DNA of 64,000 bases from Limnohabitans sp. Lineage in GTDB: Bacteria; Pseudomonadota; Gammaproteobacteria; Burkholderiales; Burkholderiaceae_C. Position numbers and translations under genes: made by a program. The notes under the pieces were generated by a model. That model was not told the origin of the DNA. It worked only from the letters and a program-made list of their open reading frames with translations, and searched no databases. The stretch is from positions 1 to 64,000 of the forward strand of contig NZ_JAFEIF010000036.1 in the NCBI RefSeq assembly GCF_017848645.1. Reading direction: 5' to 3'. The stretch's first letter is position 1, and every line of letters starts with the position of its first letter. Below are positions 7,549 to 17,403 of this stretch, in pieces.

Positions 7549-8463
7549 TCAACCCCGGATGTAATCAAAAAGTGACAGGCCGGAGATCTTGGCAAAGCTG
7601 CCCATGGCCGCCTCCATGCCCATCATTTCCTTGTTCATGCGGGCCACGGCTTCGGCGTAGTCCAGGTCTTCGATTTCAGACAAAGTGGATTTGATGCGCA
7701 GGGTGTTTTCGTCCAGCACATCGAGCTGGGATTGCACCACCACTTGGTCCGAACCGTTTTGCGCTTGTGACAGCGTCAGGCTGTTGTGCATCTGGGTGAT
7801 GTCGGCAATGCCTTGCTGAATTTTGCCGGTACGGCTGGTGTTGATGCCTTCGATCATTTGGTCCAGGGCATCAAAAAAACCCACAGCCTGGCCGTCATCG
7901 CGCACGACGCGGCTGAACACGTCGGTGCCCGCGCGGGTGAATTGCACTGTGCGCTCCACACCTGCAGGGATACGGGTTTGAGTCTGGTCACCTTGGTAGA
8001 CCACATTGCCGTTGGCGTCTTCGGCAAAGGCGGGGGTGTTGACCCGTGTGCCCGAAAACAAATAATTGCCACTGTTGTCGCGTGTGTTGCCAAGGCTCAA
8101 AAGTTGGTCGCGCAGGGCTTTCATTTCCACGCCAATGGCTTTGCGGTCGTCCGGGGCCAGGGTGTCATTGGCGGCCTGGATGCCCAGCTCTTTCATGCGG
8201 ATCAGGATGTCGTTGGAGGACGAGAGGGCGGTTTCTTCCGCGGTGTAGCGGCGCATGGCCACTTCAAGGGTGCGCATGTGGCTGTCTTGCCGCTGCACTT
8301 CGCCCTTGAGGCGCTGGATGGCCGCGGCTTGGTCGGGCGCGGCACTGGGCGCCAGGATTTGTTTGCCCTCGGCCATTTGCGCTTGTGTGGTGGCCAGTTT
8401 GTTCTGGATGGCGCTCATGCGCTCGGTGGCGCGATCAAACAGGAATGAGGTGGAAATTTTCAT
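7549..8463 (-). CDS. flgL: Hook-filament junction protein FlgL
   Basis: FlgL (HAP3) joins the hook to the filament. The 304-residue protein carries the flagellin-like N-terminus (MKISTSFLFDRATERMSAIQN) and C-terminal helix (DLDYAEAVARMNKEMMGMEA), and the length fits the family. It is the last gene of the flg operon, starting 17 bases after flgK. The final codons overlap a GC-rich inverted repeat just before the fliD promoter. Confidence 0.93.
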   Translation of the reverse strand: MKISTSFLFDRATERMSAIQNKLATTQAQMAEGKQILAPSAAPDQAAAIQRLKGEVQRQDSHMRTLEVAMRRYTAEETALSSSNDILIRMKELGIQAANDTLAPDDRKAIGVEMKALRDQLLSLGNTRDNSGNYLFSGTRVNTPAFAEDANGNVVYQGDQTQTRIPAGVERTVQFTRAGTDVFSRVVRDDGQAVGFFDALDQMIEGINTSRTGKIQQGIADITQMHNSLTLSQAQNGSDQVVVQSQLDVLDENTLRIKSTLSEIEDLDYAEAVARMNKEMMGMEAAMGSFAKISGLSLFDYIRG

Positions 8464-8480
8464 GAAAACGCTTTCCGAGG

Positions 8481-10985
8481 TCAGCGGACCTGCAAGATCG
8501 TGTCAAACAAAGCCATCGCCGTTTGCATGACTTTGGCATTGGCCTGGTAGGCCTGCTGAAAACGCACCAGGGCCGAAGCCTCTTCGTCCAGGCTCACGCC
8601 CGAGATGCTGTCTCGGGCCTCTTGCGCCTGCCGGTAGACCACTTGCAGGGCCTGGTCGGCAATGGCCGCTTGCCGTGCGACGTTACCGACTTGGTTCACG
8701 CGTTCGATGTAGGCCTCTGTGATGGTCAGGCCGCCGGGCATCAGTCGCTCGTCTTCCAGGGCTACCATGCGCAGCATGCTTTCGTTGTTGCCAATGCCAT
8801 CGCGGTTACCGTCGATGGTGAACTGGTCGCCCGATTTGGGGGCGGTGGAAAACTCCAGCTTCAGGCCCCGGTAGTTCAGGCTGGGCGTGGCCGACAGCGG
8901 GTCGGGGATGAGGCTGCGCTCGGCCAGCACGGTCTGGGTGCGGCTGTCGATGATCTTGTAGTCCTGGTCGCTGGTGAATTCGACCTGCAAAGCCGAGGCC
9001 CGCAGGGTTTGCTTCATGTCGCCTTGAATGTCTGCAAATTGGGCCGTGACCTGCACCGTGCTGGCAGGGTCGCCGGGCACCAGGCTGTTGTCGCTGACAA
9101 AAATCAGCAAATCATCGCTGGTGCTGCCTTTGACATGGAGGGAGGTGTCAAAGCCCAGGCGCTTGAGGTCTGCGGGTGTGCCTGTGCCCAGGCCCAGACG
9201 GACGTCGTCGGTGGTGTTGCCCGCTGGGCGGCTGAGCACCAGTTTGCCGCCCACGGCAGAGGCCAAGGTGCGGCTGCTGGCGGGCTCGGAGGCGGCGGCC
9301 GTGTTCAGCCAGTTGACCACTTTGGCAAGCGTCAGGGGACCGCTCAGGGCCGGCAGGGCCTGGCCGTTGAGGGACAACGCACCCGCAGCCAAAGAATCGG
9401 GCGAGTCCACAAAGGTTTGCCCTGTGAGTTTTGCGGTGTTTTTCAGGGGGGCCAAGGCTTCGCCCGAGGTCGAGTCAAACTGTTGCTCCAGTCCGACCTC
9501 GGCGATCGCCCCCATGAAAATGTCCATGCCCAAATAGGTGTCGGGGGCCACGCCATTGATTTGCGCAGTGCTGTAAGTCGCGCCCGCTTCCATGCCGTTG
9601 GCGGTTTTGAGCAGCAGGGCCTGCTGCGACGCGTTCAAGGGGCTGCCCAGCAAGTGGCGACCATCGCGCGTGAGCACCTGCAGGTTTTGGCCGGGGCCGG
9701 GGGCGTGCAGGGTCAGCGACAGGTCTTGTGTGCCGATCGGGATCAGACCCAAAGAGGCTACGCCTTGGCTGGCCTCGATGTTGACGCCGATGGTGGCGAT
9801 TTGTGGTGCCTTGGCTTGCGACAACTCGCCGCGCAGCTGGCTCGGGCCCAAAAATTCGGGTGCTGCATAGCGGATGCGGGCTTGGGCCGTGCCGCTGTTG
9901 AGCGGATCGTCGATCACGCGGAACTGGCCGGCTGCGGCGATGCGGTTGGCGTCTTGCACCAGCAGCGTCATACCGGCTGCCTTGCCGCTGGGGGCCGGCA
10001 CAAAGCCGAACAAGTCGCCGCCCAGCTGGCCTTCGGCATCCAGGCCATCGCGGTGCACTTGGTTGATCTGAGTGACTAAGGTGCTGGCCAGGTCGTTCAT
10101 CGAGTAGGCGGCCGGGTTGAGCACCTGTTCCCTGAAGTTCATCACCCCGCCAATCTTGCCGCTGGTGATGCTGGACATGGTTTCGGGTGTGCCGTAGGCG
10201 TCCAGCATGAATTCGAGTTTGCCCGGCTCGATGGTGGAGTCGCCCACACTGATGGCGCGGGCCGTGGTTTTGCTGACCAGGATGCCTTGGTCCAGCGTGT
10301 CGCCCACGCTGACGGTGACGGCGCCGTTGGGCTCAAAACGGGTCTTGATGGCCACCAGGCCAGACAACTCGCGCAGGAGCAAGTCACGCTGGTCCAGCAA
10401 CTCCGAGGGCTGCTTGTCGGCCGAGGTGTGTTTGGCCAATTGTTTGTTCATCAAAGCCAGCTGGCTGGTCAGCGCGTTGGCCTGGCCCACATCGGTTTCG
10501 ACCGACTGGCGTGTCTCGTTGTCCATGATCTCGAACTGCCCGGCCAATTGCCGAAAGCGGGCGGCCAGGCCATCGGCATCGCGCAAGAAGATGCTGCGCG
10601 AGACCACCGATGCGGGGTCGCTGGAGAGGTCGCGGGCCGATTCAAAAAATCGGTTCATGGCCGTGGTCAGGCCAATGCTTTCATCACCCATCACATCGAT
10701 CAGGCGGTTGACGTAGGACAGCAGGGGCTTTTGGCTTTGCAGATCGCTGTTGCTGTTGCGCAGGTTGGACTCGACAAAAGCGTCGTACTGGCGCTGCACC
10801 GCGTCAAAGCGGGCACCCGTGCCCAGGTAGCTGCCGCCCATCTGGCGCGGTTGGTTGGCCGCCAGCGACACGTCCTGGCGGGTATAGCCGTCGGTGTTGA
10901 CGTTGGCGATGTTGTTGGACACTGTGGCCAGGGCGCGCTGGTACGCGGTGACGCCCGAGCTGCCGATGCTGAGCAAGTCACTCAT
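8481..10985 (-). CDS. flgK: Hook-filament junction protein FlgK (enlarged)
   Basis: FlgK (HAP1) sits between hook and FlgL. The conserved N-terminus (LLSIGSSGVTAYQRALATVSNNIANVNTDGYTR begins at residue 4; quoted core SNNIANVNTDGYTR) and C-terminus (EEASALVRFQQAYQANAKVM) are intact. At 834 residues it is far longer than the roughly 550 of the enteric protein; the surplus lies in the surface-exposed middle and contains repeated beta-rich segments. The start overlaps the flgJ stop by four bases (ATGA), so the two are translationally coupled. Confidence 0.94.
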   Translation of the reverse strand: MSDLLSIGSSGVTAYQRALATVSNNIANVNTDGYTRQDVSLAANQPRQMGGSYLGTGARFDAVQRQYDAFVESNLRNSNSDLQSQKPLLSYVNRLIDVMGDESIGLTTAMNRFFESARDLSSDPASVVSRSIFLRDADGLAARFRQLAGQFEIMDNETRQSVETDVGQANALTSQLALMNKQLAKHTSADKQPSELLDQRDLLLRELSGLVAIKTRFEPNGAVTVSVGDTLDQGILVSKTTARAISVGDSTIEPGKLEFMLDAYGTPETMSSITSGKIGGVMNFREQVLNPAAYSMNDLASTLVTQINQVHRDGLDAEGQLGGDLFGFVPAPSGKAAGMTLLVQDANRIAAAGQFRVIDDPLNSGTAQARIRYAAPEFLGPSQLRGELSQAKAPQIATIGVNIEASQGVASLGLIPIGTQDLSLTLHAPGPGQNLQVLTRDGRHLLGSPLNASQQALLLKTANGMEAGATYSTAQINGVAPDTYLGMDIFMGAIAEVGLEQQFDSTSGEALAPLKNTAKLTGQTFVDSPDSLAAGALSLNGQALPALSGPLTLAKVVNWLNTAAASEPASSRTLASAVGGKLVLSRPAGNTTDDVRLGLGTGTPADLKRLGFDTSLHVKGSTSDDLLIFVSDNSLVPGDPASTVQVTAQFADIQGDMKQTLRASALQVEFTSDQDYKIIDSRTQTVLAERSLIPDPLSATPSLNYRGLKLEFSTAPKSGDQFTIDGNRDGIGNNESMLRMVALEDERLMPGGLTITEAYIERVNQVGNVARQAAIADQALQVVYRQAQEARDSISGVSLDEEASALVRFQQAYQANAKVMQTAMALFDTILQVR

Positions 10986-11446
10986 GGCTTATCTCCGAGC
11001 TTGAAGCCGCTGGGGCGCTCCAGGCGGTAGGCCTCCACAGCGGCGGGCTTGAGCTGCATGGGCTCGCGTGCCGGGTTCAGGGGCAGGGCGGGGGCGCTCA
11101 GGCTCATGGGTTGGCGCTGGCGCAGCGCGTCTTGCGTGCTCATGGCCTGGGCCTGGTTCATTTGGCGCTCCATCATGTCGGCCAAACCCATGCCGCCACG
11201 TTTGGCCATGCTCAGCGACACTTCCTTGTCCATCAGGTCCTGGTACATCTCCATGTTGCCGCCTTCGACCAGATCGCTTTTTTCGATCGAGTCGCGCATG
11301 GTTTTCATCATCTGCTGGATGAAATACGCCTCGAACTGCTCGGCGGTTTTGCGCACCGCTTTGCTGGGGTCGCGTGCGGCATCGCCCTTCAACTGCGTCA
11401 GGGCGTTGAAGTCCAGGTAAGAGCCGGAAGCGTTGATGTCATTCAT
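10982..11446 (-). CDS. flgJ: Rod-assembly protein FlgJ, rod-binding domain only
   Basis: Scaffold that caps the growing rod in the periplasm. The 154 residues hold the rod-binding domain (KTAEQFEAYFIQQMMKTMRD, then EMYQDLMDKEVSLSMAKRGG), but the C-terminal muramidase domain of the approximately 310-residue enteric FlgJ is missing, with no frameshift: the ORF ends cleanly and couples to flgK. Single-domain FlgJ proteins are known in other bacteria and need a separate peptidoglycan hydrolase. A good candidate, a LysM/transglycosylase, lies at 19132-20283. Confidence 0.92.
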   Translation of the reverse strand: MNDINASGSYLDFNALTQLKGDAARDPSKAVRKTAEQFEAYFIQQMMKTMRDSIEKSDLVEGGNMEMYQDLMDKEVSLSMAKRGGMGLADMMERQMNQAQAMSTQDALRQRQPMSLSAPALPLNPAREPMQLKPAAVEAYRLERPSGFKLGDKP

Positions 11447-11480
11447 GGCGGGTGCTGCGCGTTACAGGGTTTCAAGCCGT

Positions 11481-12605
11481 TCAGATGATGATCAGCTCGG
11501 CGCGCAGGCTACCGGTGCTTTTGAGGGCTTCGAGGATGGCGATCAGGGCCGAGGGTGTGGCCCCGACCTGGTTGACCGCGTCCACCACTTGGCGCAAGTC
11601 CACGCCGGGCTGGAACAGGAACATCGGGTTCTTGGGCTCGGTCACAGCAATTTCAGCGTTTTGCACCGGGGCTGTCTGGCCCAGACTCAGGGGGTTGGGC
11701 TGCGAGACTTCGTTGGTTGCGGCAATGGCCACCGAGATGGTGCCGTGCGCCACAGCGGCGGCGGTGACGCGCACGTTGCGGCTGATGACCACGGTGCCGG
11801 TGCGCGAGTTGACCACCACGCGGGCTGGCGGTTCGCCGGGCACCACATCCAGGTTTTCCACCAGGCTCATGAAGGCCACACGCTGGGACATATCGGCCGG
11901 CGCACGGATGGCCAGCGACATGCCGTCGAGGGCGCGGGCCGTGCCTTCGCCAAAACTTTTGTTCACGGCGTTCACAATGGCCGTGGTGGTGGTGAAGTCC
12001 GACTCACGCACGTTCATGACCACATGGTCAGAACTTTCAAACGGGGTTTCGACCATGCGCTCGACCGTCGCGCCGTTGGGCACGCGCGACGAGGTGGGCA
12101 CACCAATGCTGACCTTGGAGCCTGCGGCATTGGCGTCGATGCCGGTGGCCGTGAGGGCACCTTGGGCGATGCCATACACCTCGCCGTCCACGCCGCGCAG
12201 GCTGGTCAGCAGCAAGTTGCCGCCGCGCAGGTTGCTGGCCTTGCCGATGGCCGAGACGTTGATGTCAATTTTTTGACCGGGCTTGGCAAACGGGGGCAGC
12301 TCGGCGGTCACCATCACGGCGGCCACGTTTTTGATGTCGATCTTGCCGGCGCTGGCGCCTTGTTCGAAGTCCGACAGCGGACCGTCCAGGCTCACGCCCA
12401 TGCGGCTGAGCATGGACTTCATGCTTTGCGCGGTGAAGGACACATCGGCCCCGTCACCCGTGCCTTGCAAGCCCACCACCAGGCCGTAACCGATAAGTTG
12501 GTTGGTGCGGCCTGCCGCCACGCTGGCCAGGTCTTTGACGCGGTCAGCCCAGGCGCTGGCGTTCAGGCCGAGCAGCAAGACGAGGGCAAAGAGGGTGGAT
12601 TTCAT
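11481..12605 (-). CDS. flgI: Flagellar P-ring protein FlgI
   Basis: Forms the periplasmic P ring around the rod. A Sec signal peptide (MKSTLFALVLLLGLNASAWA, residues 1-20) is followed by the highly conserved start of the mature protein (DRVKDLASVAAGRTNQLIGY) and the downstream GLQGTGDG and TPSALIAILEALK motifs. The length of 374 residues is normal. FlgA, needed for its assembly, is encoded at 20331. It lies 34 bases upstream of flgJ and 25 bases downstream of flgH. Confidence 0.96.
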   Translation of the reverse strand: MKSTLFALVLLLGLNASAWADRVKDLASVAAGRTNQLIGYGLVVGLQGTGDGADVSFTAQSMKSMLSRMGVSLDGPLSDFEQGASAGKIDIKNVAAVMVTAELPPFAKPGQKIDINVSAIGKASNLRGGNLLLTSLRGVDGEVYGIAQGALTATGIDANAAGSKVSIGVPTSSRVPNGATVERMVETPFESSDHVVMNVRESDFTTTTAIVNAVNKSFGEGTARALDGMSLAIRAPADMSQRVAFMSLVENLDVVPGEPPARVVVNSRTGTVVISRNVRVTAAAVAHGTISVAIAATNEVSQPNPLSLGQTAPVQNAEIAVTEPKNPMFLFQPGVDLRQVVDAVNQVGATPSALIAILEALKSTGSLRAELIII

Positions 12606-12630
12606 AAAAGGTCTCTTGGGAGGCTATGGC

Positions 12631-13359
12631 TCAGAAGGGCCAGATCTTGAGCAAGGCTTTGGTGCCCCAGCCCGTTTTGGCGACAGCGGCCATGTCGCCC
12701 GTGCCACGGTAGGCAATTTGGGCATTGGCCAGACGGCGCGACTGCACCATGTTGTTGGGTGAGACATCGTCGGGGCGGATGATGCCGCTGACCTGGATGA
12801 CCTCGGCGCCTTCGGTCAGGGCCAGTTGTTTTTCACCGCGCACCATGAGGTTGCCGTTGGCCAGCACCTCGACCACGGTGACCGACACCGCGCCCGTCAA
12901 GCTGGCGCTTTGGCCTGCTGTACCCACGCCACTGCTTTTGATGCTCGATTCGTTCAGGTTGATGCCATTGAGCACCCCCCCGAGCGTGGTGCCCAAAATT
13001 TTGGTGGGCAGAGCGAGGTTTTGGACCTTGGACACCAGGCCACTGGGGATGACATTGTTTTCTGCATCGCGTGAGACGCTGCCTTTTTGTTCCCGGCCTG
13101 CCCGTGTTGACTCGTCGAGCATCACGGTGATCAGGTCGCCCACGCGGTAGTTGCGGCTGCGGCCAAAAAAGTTGTCGCTGTGCCGGCCGTTGTAAATCGC
13201 ACCTGTGGCTTGGCGTGATTTTTCGACGACCACGGGCATGACGGGGGCGAATTCGGGGGAATGCGCCAAGGGGGCAGGGGGCGTGGCGCAACCGACCAAA
13301 CCCAAGGCCAGCATAGTCGGGCCCAACAGGCGTGTGGTGAAGGCGGTCAAAGGTGTCAT
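12631..13359 (-). CDS. flgH: Flagellar L-ring lipoprotein FlgH
   Basis: Outer-membrane lipoprotein forming the L ring. A lipoprotein signal ends at the lipobox LVGC with Cys24. The mature protein has the family's SDNFFGRSRNYRVGDLITV and SGIIRPDDVSPNN motifs and ends with KIWPF-type residues usual for FlgH. It lies between flgG and flgI in the conserved order, seven bases after flgG. Confidence 0.95.
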   Translation of the reverse strand: MTPLTAFTTRLLGPTMLALGLVGCATPPAPLAHSPEFAPVMPVVVEKSRQATGAIYNGRHSDNFFGRSRNYRVGDLITVMLDESTRAGREQKGSVSRDAENNVIPSGLVSKVQNLALPTKILGTTLGGVLNGINLNESSIKSSGVGTAGQSASLTGAVSVTVVEVLANGNLMVRGEKQLALTEGAEVIQVSGIIRPDDVSPNNMVQSRRLANAQIAYRGTGDMAAVAKTGWGTKALLKIWPF

Positions 13360-13366
13360 GGCGTAC

Positions 13367-14152
13367 TTACATGTTGTTGTTCAGGAAGCGCAGCATGCCG
13401 TCCACGGCAGAGATGGCTTTGGAGTTGATTTCGTAGGCGCGTTGGGTCTCGATCATGTTGACCATTTCTTCGACCACGTTCACGTTGGACGCTTCCAATG
13501 CGCCTTGCATCAGCTGTCCCGCACCGGCCTGGCCAGGCTGCGAGACGATGGGTGCGCCGCTGGCGGCCGTTTCCTTGAGCATGTTCTGACCAATGGCTTG
13601 CAAGCCTGCGGGGTTGGCAAATCGTGCAATCTGGATCTGGCCCAGCACCTGGGCGCCGCCGCCTGCAGCCGTCTCGACCGACACGGTGCCGTCCTGGCCA
13701 ATCGAGATGCTGGCCACGTTGGGGGGGATGTTGATGGCGGGCTGCAGTGGTGCGCCATTGGCCGTGACCAACTGGCCTGTGGCAGACAACTTGAAGCTGC
13801 CGTCGCGTGAGTAGCCAATCGTGCCGTCAGGCTGAGCGATCTGGAAAAATCCATCGCCTTGCACCGCCATGTCGAGCGCGTTCTTGGTGGTCACCAAGCT
13901 GCCTTGGGTGTGGGTTTTTTCGGTAGCCACGATGCGCACACCCGTGCCCAGCATCAAGCCCGTGGGAGCTTGTGCGTCGGCGCCCACTTGGGCGCCGGGC
14001 TGGCGCAGGTTTTGGTAGAGCATGTCCTCGAAGCTGGCGCGGTCGCGCTTGAAGCCCGTCGTGTTGACGTTGGCCAAGTTGTTCGAGATGACCGACATGC
14101 GCGTTTGCTGCGCATCGAGGCCGGTCTTGGCAATCCACATTGAGGCATCCAT
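13367..14152 (-). CDS. flgG: Distal rod protein FlgG
   Basis: Builds the distal rod that passes through the P and L rings. The 261-residue protein shows the canonical N-terminus ([20 protein letters not shown]), the VQGDGFFQI motif and the C-terminal [19 protein letters not shown]. Size and sequence are ordinary for the family. Spacing to flgF is 19 bases. Confidence 0.97.
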   Translation of the reverse strand: MDASMWIAKTGLDAQQTRMSVISNNLANVNTTGFKRDRASFEDMLYQNLRQPGAQVGADAQAPTGLMLGTGVRIVATEKTHTQGSLVTTKNALDMAVQGDGFFQIAQPDGTIGYSRDGSFKLSATGQLVTANGAPLQPAINIPPNVASISIGQDGTVSVETAAGGGAQVLGQIQIARFANPAGLQAIGQNMLKETAASGAPIVSQPGQAGAGQLMQGALEASNVNVVEEMVNMIETQRAYEINSKAISAVDGMLRFLNNNM

Positions 14153-14171
14153 GGGGCTCTCCTGTCAGGTG

Positions 14172-14933
14172 TTAAGCGGCTTTCATCATGGAAGCGCCGG
14201 ACTCGTCGAGCCCCTTCATTTCCTTGATGATGCGAATCTGGGTTTCAAAACTGCGTGAGTGATCGATCAAGCGGGTCATGGCCTCAATGGCGCTGACGTT
14301 GCTTCCCTCCAGGGCTTGCGGAATCACTTGGGGCAGTTGTTGAGTCAAAGCAATGTCCGTGCCATCGGGTTTTTCCGACACCTTGAACAATCCATCCGGA
14401 CGTCGTCCCAAACTGACGCCTGTCACATCGCGCAAGCGCAAGCGGTCGATCAACACATCGGCAGCGGGGCCGACCTGGGCCGGGTCGCGGGCATAGATGC
14501 TGCCGTCCGGGTTGATGCTCACCATCAGACCCGGCGGGATGGTGATGGGGCCGCCTTCGCCCAACACCAGGTGGCCGGAGCCGTTTTCCAGCTGGCCCTG
14601 GATGTTCACTTTCATGTCACCCCGGCGTGTGAATGCCAGGTCGCCATTGGGGGCCTGCACGGTCAGCACGGTGCTGTTCGCCATGGCCACATCCATGGGG
14701 CGGCCGGTGGCCATGATCGGACCGGGGTCCATGCGGATCAAGTCGCGCGAAATGGTCTGGGCCTGGTAGCGGGTATCAAAGCCCGCGCCCTCGACCTTGA
14801 CCGATTGCAGTGCCACGTCGTAACTGCTTTTGAAGCCCACGGTGGACACGTTGGCCAGGTCGTTGACCAGCACCTGGCGTGCCGTGGCCTGCTCTTTGAT
14901 GGTGGCGTTCGAAGTAAAGACAAGGCGGTCCAT
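14172..14933 (-). CDS. flgF: Proximal rod protein FlgF
   Basis: Proximal rod component. Begins MDRLVFTSNATIKEQA and carries the rod signature VLVNDLANVSTVGFKS plus the C-terminal IEAMTRLIDHSRSFETQIR. Length (253) is typical. The divergence from other rod proteins (DLANVST rather than NNLANVNT) is normal for FlgF. It lies between flgE and flgG. Confidence 0.94.
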   Translation of the reverse strand: MDRLVFTSNATIKEQATARQVLVNDLANVSTVGFKSSYDVALQSVKVEGAGFDTRYQAQTISRDLIRMDPGPIMATGRPMDVAMANSTVLTVQAPNGDLAFTRRGDMKVNIQGQLENGSGHLVLGEGGPITIPPGLMVSINPDGSIYARDPAQVGPAADVLIDRLRLRDVTGVSLGRRPDGLFKVSEKPDGTDIALTQQLPQVIPQALEGSNVSAIEAMTRLIDHSRSFETQIRIIKEMKGLDESGASMMKAA

Positions 14934-14974
14934 GGCGGGGCTCTCTGGGGTTCAGACGGGGGTGTTTCAGCGCA

Positions 14975-17359
14975 TCAAGAACGGATGTTGATGATGGCGC
15001 TGGTCATGGTGGAGCTGGTTTCAATCGCTTTGGCGTTGGCTTGGAAGTTACGTTGGGCTGTGATCAAGTCCACCAGCTCCTGTGTCAAATCCACGTTGGC
15101 GCGTTCTGTTGCACCAGCACGAATCGTGCCGAAACCAGCGGAGCCGGCTTCACCAACCTTGGCAACACCTGAGGTGGCTGAGGCCAGGTAACTGGCGTCA
15201 CCCACCTGACGCAGGCCAGAGGGGCTGGAGAAGTTGGCTAAGACGATCTTGCCCAGCGAGTTCTGCGAGCCGTTGGAATAAGTGGCGTTGACCAGACCGT
15301 CCACGCCAATGTCCAGGCCCATCAGCTCGCCCTCGGGGGCGCCGTCTTGCGCTTGCGAGAGCACCGCAAAGGAGCTGGAGTACTGGGTGGATTGGGTGAA
15401 GTCGATCGACATGGTCAGCGCACCCTTGCCGCCTTGCAAGAAGGCGGTTTCAAAACCCATGGGCTTGATGGGCGAGACGGGTTTACCGGTCAGGTCAAAG
15501 GTCAGCTCGCCACGGTCGAGGAACACGGGCCACCAGTCGTTTTTGGTGTTCAGGTCCGAGATGTCTTCGGTTTGCTTGCCGTTGCGCACGTACTGCAGGG
15601 CACCGTTGTCGGCGTACTGGGCCAACTTGATCCACTGGGTGGTCTGACCGAAACGCATTTCTGTGTTGCCCAGACCCCAATCGGGGTGGCCGGTCACCTG
15701 AATGGAAGCGGCATCGCCCGTGGTTCCAGTGCTGAAGACCAATTGCTTGGCCTTGGCATCCCATTTCACGTCCACACCCGCCACTTCTCGTTTGCTGACC
15801 GGGTCCACGATGGTGTTGATTTTTTCTTTCAGCTTGGCCGCCAGGGTTTCCATCGAGTAGTTGCCGGTGTCGACGTTGATTTTGGCGGTGATACCGTCCA
15901 CCGACACGGTGAAGTCGTTGTTGGCCTCCACCAGTGCGACGTTGCCTGAGGTGTTGATGGTGAGCGTGTCGCCGGCCAGCACAGCGGGGTAGCTGGGTTT
16001 GCCGCGCTGGGCAGCTTCCAGCGAGCTGGGGGTTTGCAACACGCCCACGCCTGCATCGATCTTGACGCCCAACAAGTTGCTGGACAGAGACTCACTCGGT
16101 GTGGCCGTAGAGGTTTCCAGGCGGATGTTGGAGGCGTCACCCGTGGTGCCCGAGTTGAAGGTGAAGCGGCCGGAGTCGGGGTTGAAGCCCACGGTGATGC
16201 CGTAACGCGCGTTGACTTTGGGGTCGACTTCGGGTGTCAATGGATCGTCTGGGGTGTCGGCCAGCTTGCCCATCACGTTGTTGATCTCGATTTGCAGGTT
16301 GCGCGCCAGCGTGGCGGGATCCTGGTCAGCAGCGGTCAAGGTGTAGTTGATGACGGTGAGTGGAGAGTCGTCCACCGACAACTTGAAGCCCATGGTGTTG
16401 CCCACCTTGAAGTCGGTGGGCGTGGCCGTGGGGCTGGTTTTGTAAAAGCCCGAGGCGACATCAAAGTGCGTGCTGTTGATGGTGTCGCCCACGGCCGGTG
16501 CGGGGGAAGAGTTGCGCACATCGGTCAGCTGGTCCAGGGTGTACATGGCCACTGTGCCGCTGGGTGGGGTGACCGAGGGGTCAGACTTGGGGCGGATGTC
16601 GCCGTATTTGTTGACGAACAGCTCCGAGCCGGTGCTGTTGGAGGCTTGCTGCAGCGCAGGCTTGACCTGGGTGTCGCCCACAAAGAACTCGGTTTGCCAC
16701 TTCGAGAAGGGGCTGCCCGGGCTGGCGTTCTGGGTCTTGGTGTAGTAGACGGTGGCCAGGTAACCGTTGCCGCCGCTGTCGTACACCGTCAGCGCTGTGC
16801 TTTTGTTGTAAGTGGCGGGGTTGCTGCGGTCAAAGTCGCCCAGGATCACGGGTGAATCGGCCGGCAGGTTCAGGCCCAGTTGGATTTTGGTGGTTTCTTT
16901 GGCTTCACCCGATGTCTTGGGCGGGATCACCAGCGGCGACAGGCGCTCGAGATCGGCCTTGCCGGACGAGTCCACCGAGGCGGCCAGCAGGCGTTGGCCT
17001 GTGGAGTTGACCACGTTGTTTTGGTCGTTCAGCGTGAAGGAGCCGTTGCGGGTGTAGATGTCCTGCAGGCCGTCGGGTGTCTTGAGCGGGAAGAAGCCAT
17101 CACCCGTGATGGCCAGGTCCAGCGAGTTGCCCGAGGTGGAGATGTTGCCCTGGCTGAATTCCTGGCTCACTTGCTTGAGCGAGACGCCCTGGCCGATGTT
17201 GCTCGACGACTTTTGCAGTGGCGAGGTGGAAAAGATGTCGCCAAAGTCGGCCCGCGAGCGCTTGAAGCCCGAGGTGCCCACGTTGGCGATGTTGTTGGAG
17301 GTGACGGCCAACTGCGCGGTGGCTGAGTTCAGTCCGGTGAGCGAGGTATAGAACGACAT
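14975..17359 (-). CDS. flgE: Flagellar hook protein FlgE (enlarged)
   Basis: Hook subunit, 794 residues, about twice the enteric FlgE (402). Ends are canonical (MSFYTSLTGLNSATAQLAV, NNIANVGTSGFKRSRADFG; C-terminal VDLTQELVDLITAQRNFQAN). The ORF track starts 87 codons too early: the true ATG is at 17359, giving the standard hook-protein N-terminus. The extra mass lies in the exposed centre, where two related modules can be read (about residues 324-414 and 482-555), each ending in a near-identical turn, FNSGTTGDAS and FSTGTTGDAA. This suggests an internal duplication. flgD, encoding the hook cap, is 44 bases upstream. Confidence 0.95.
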   Translation of the reverse strand: MSFYTSLTGLNSATAQLAVTSNNIANVGTSGFKRSRADFGDIFSTSPLQKSSSNIGQGVSLKQVSQEFSQGNISTSGNSLDLAITGDGFFPLKTPDGLQDIYTRNGSFTLNDQNNVVNSTGQRLLAASVDSSGKADLERLSPLVIPPKTSGEAKETTKIQLGLNLPADSPVILGDFDRSNPATYNKSTALTVYDSGGNGYLATVYYTKTQNASPGSPFSKWQTEFFVGDTQVKPALQQASNSTGSELFVNKYGDIRPKSDPSVTPPSGTVAMYTLDQLTDVRNSSPAPAVGDTINSTHFDVASGFYKTSPTATPTDFKVGNTMGFKLSVDDSPLTVINYTLTAADQDPATLARNLQIEINNVMGKLADTPDDPLTPEVDPKVNARYGITVGFNPDSGRFTFNSGTTGDASNIRLETSTATPSESLSSNLLGVKIDAGVGVLQTPSSLEAAQRGKPSYPAVLAGDTLTINTSGNVALVEANNDFTVSVDGITAKINVDTGNYSMETLAAKLKEKINTIVDPVSKREVAGVDVKWDAKAKQLVFSTGTTGDAASIQVTGHPDWGLGNTEMRFGQTTQWIKLAQYADNGALQYVRNGKQTEDISDLNTKNDWWPVFLDRGELTFDLTGKPVSPIKPMGFETAFLQGGKGALTMSIDFTQSTQYSSSFAVLSQAQDGAPEGELMGLDIGVDGLVNATYSNGSQNSLGKIVLANFSSPSGLRQVGDASYLASATSGVAKVGEAGSAGFGTIRAGATERANVDLTQELVDLITAQRNFQANAKAIETSSTMTSAIINIRS

Positions 17360-17403
17360 GCTGAAGGGCTCCTGTTTGAATGGGGGTGTTGGGTGGCGGT
17401 TGT

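Noticed and set aside
7536-7558. CCGGGG/CCCCGG repeat at the end of flgL
   Set aside because: Six GC pairs without a T run and overlapping the fliD promoter; expected by chance in GC-rich DNA.
8523-10079. 518-residue plus-strand ORF antisense to flgK
   Set aside because: Fully inside flgK on the other strand, without a domain or a ribosome-binding site; a shadow.
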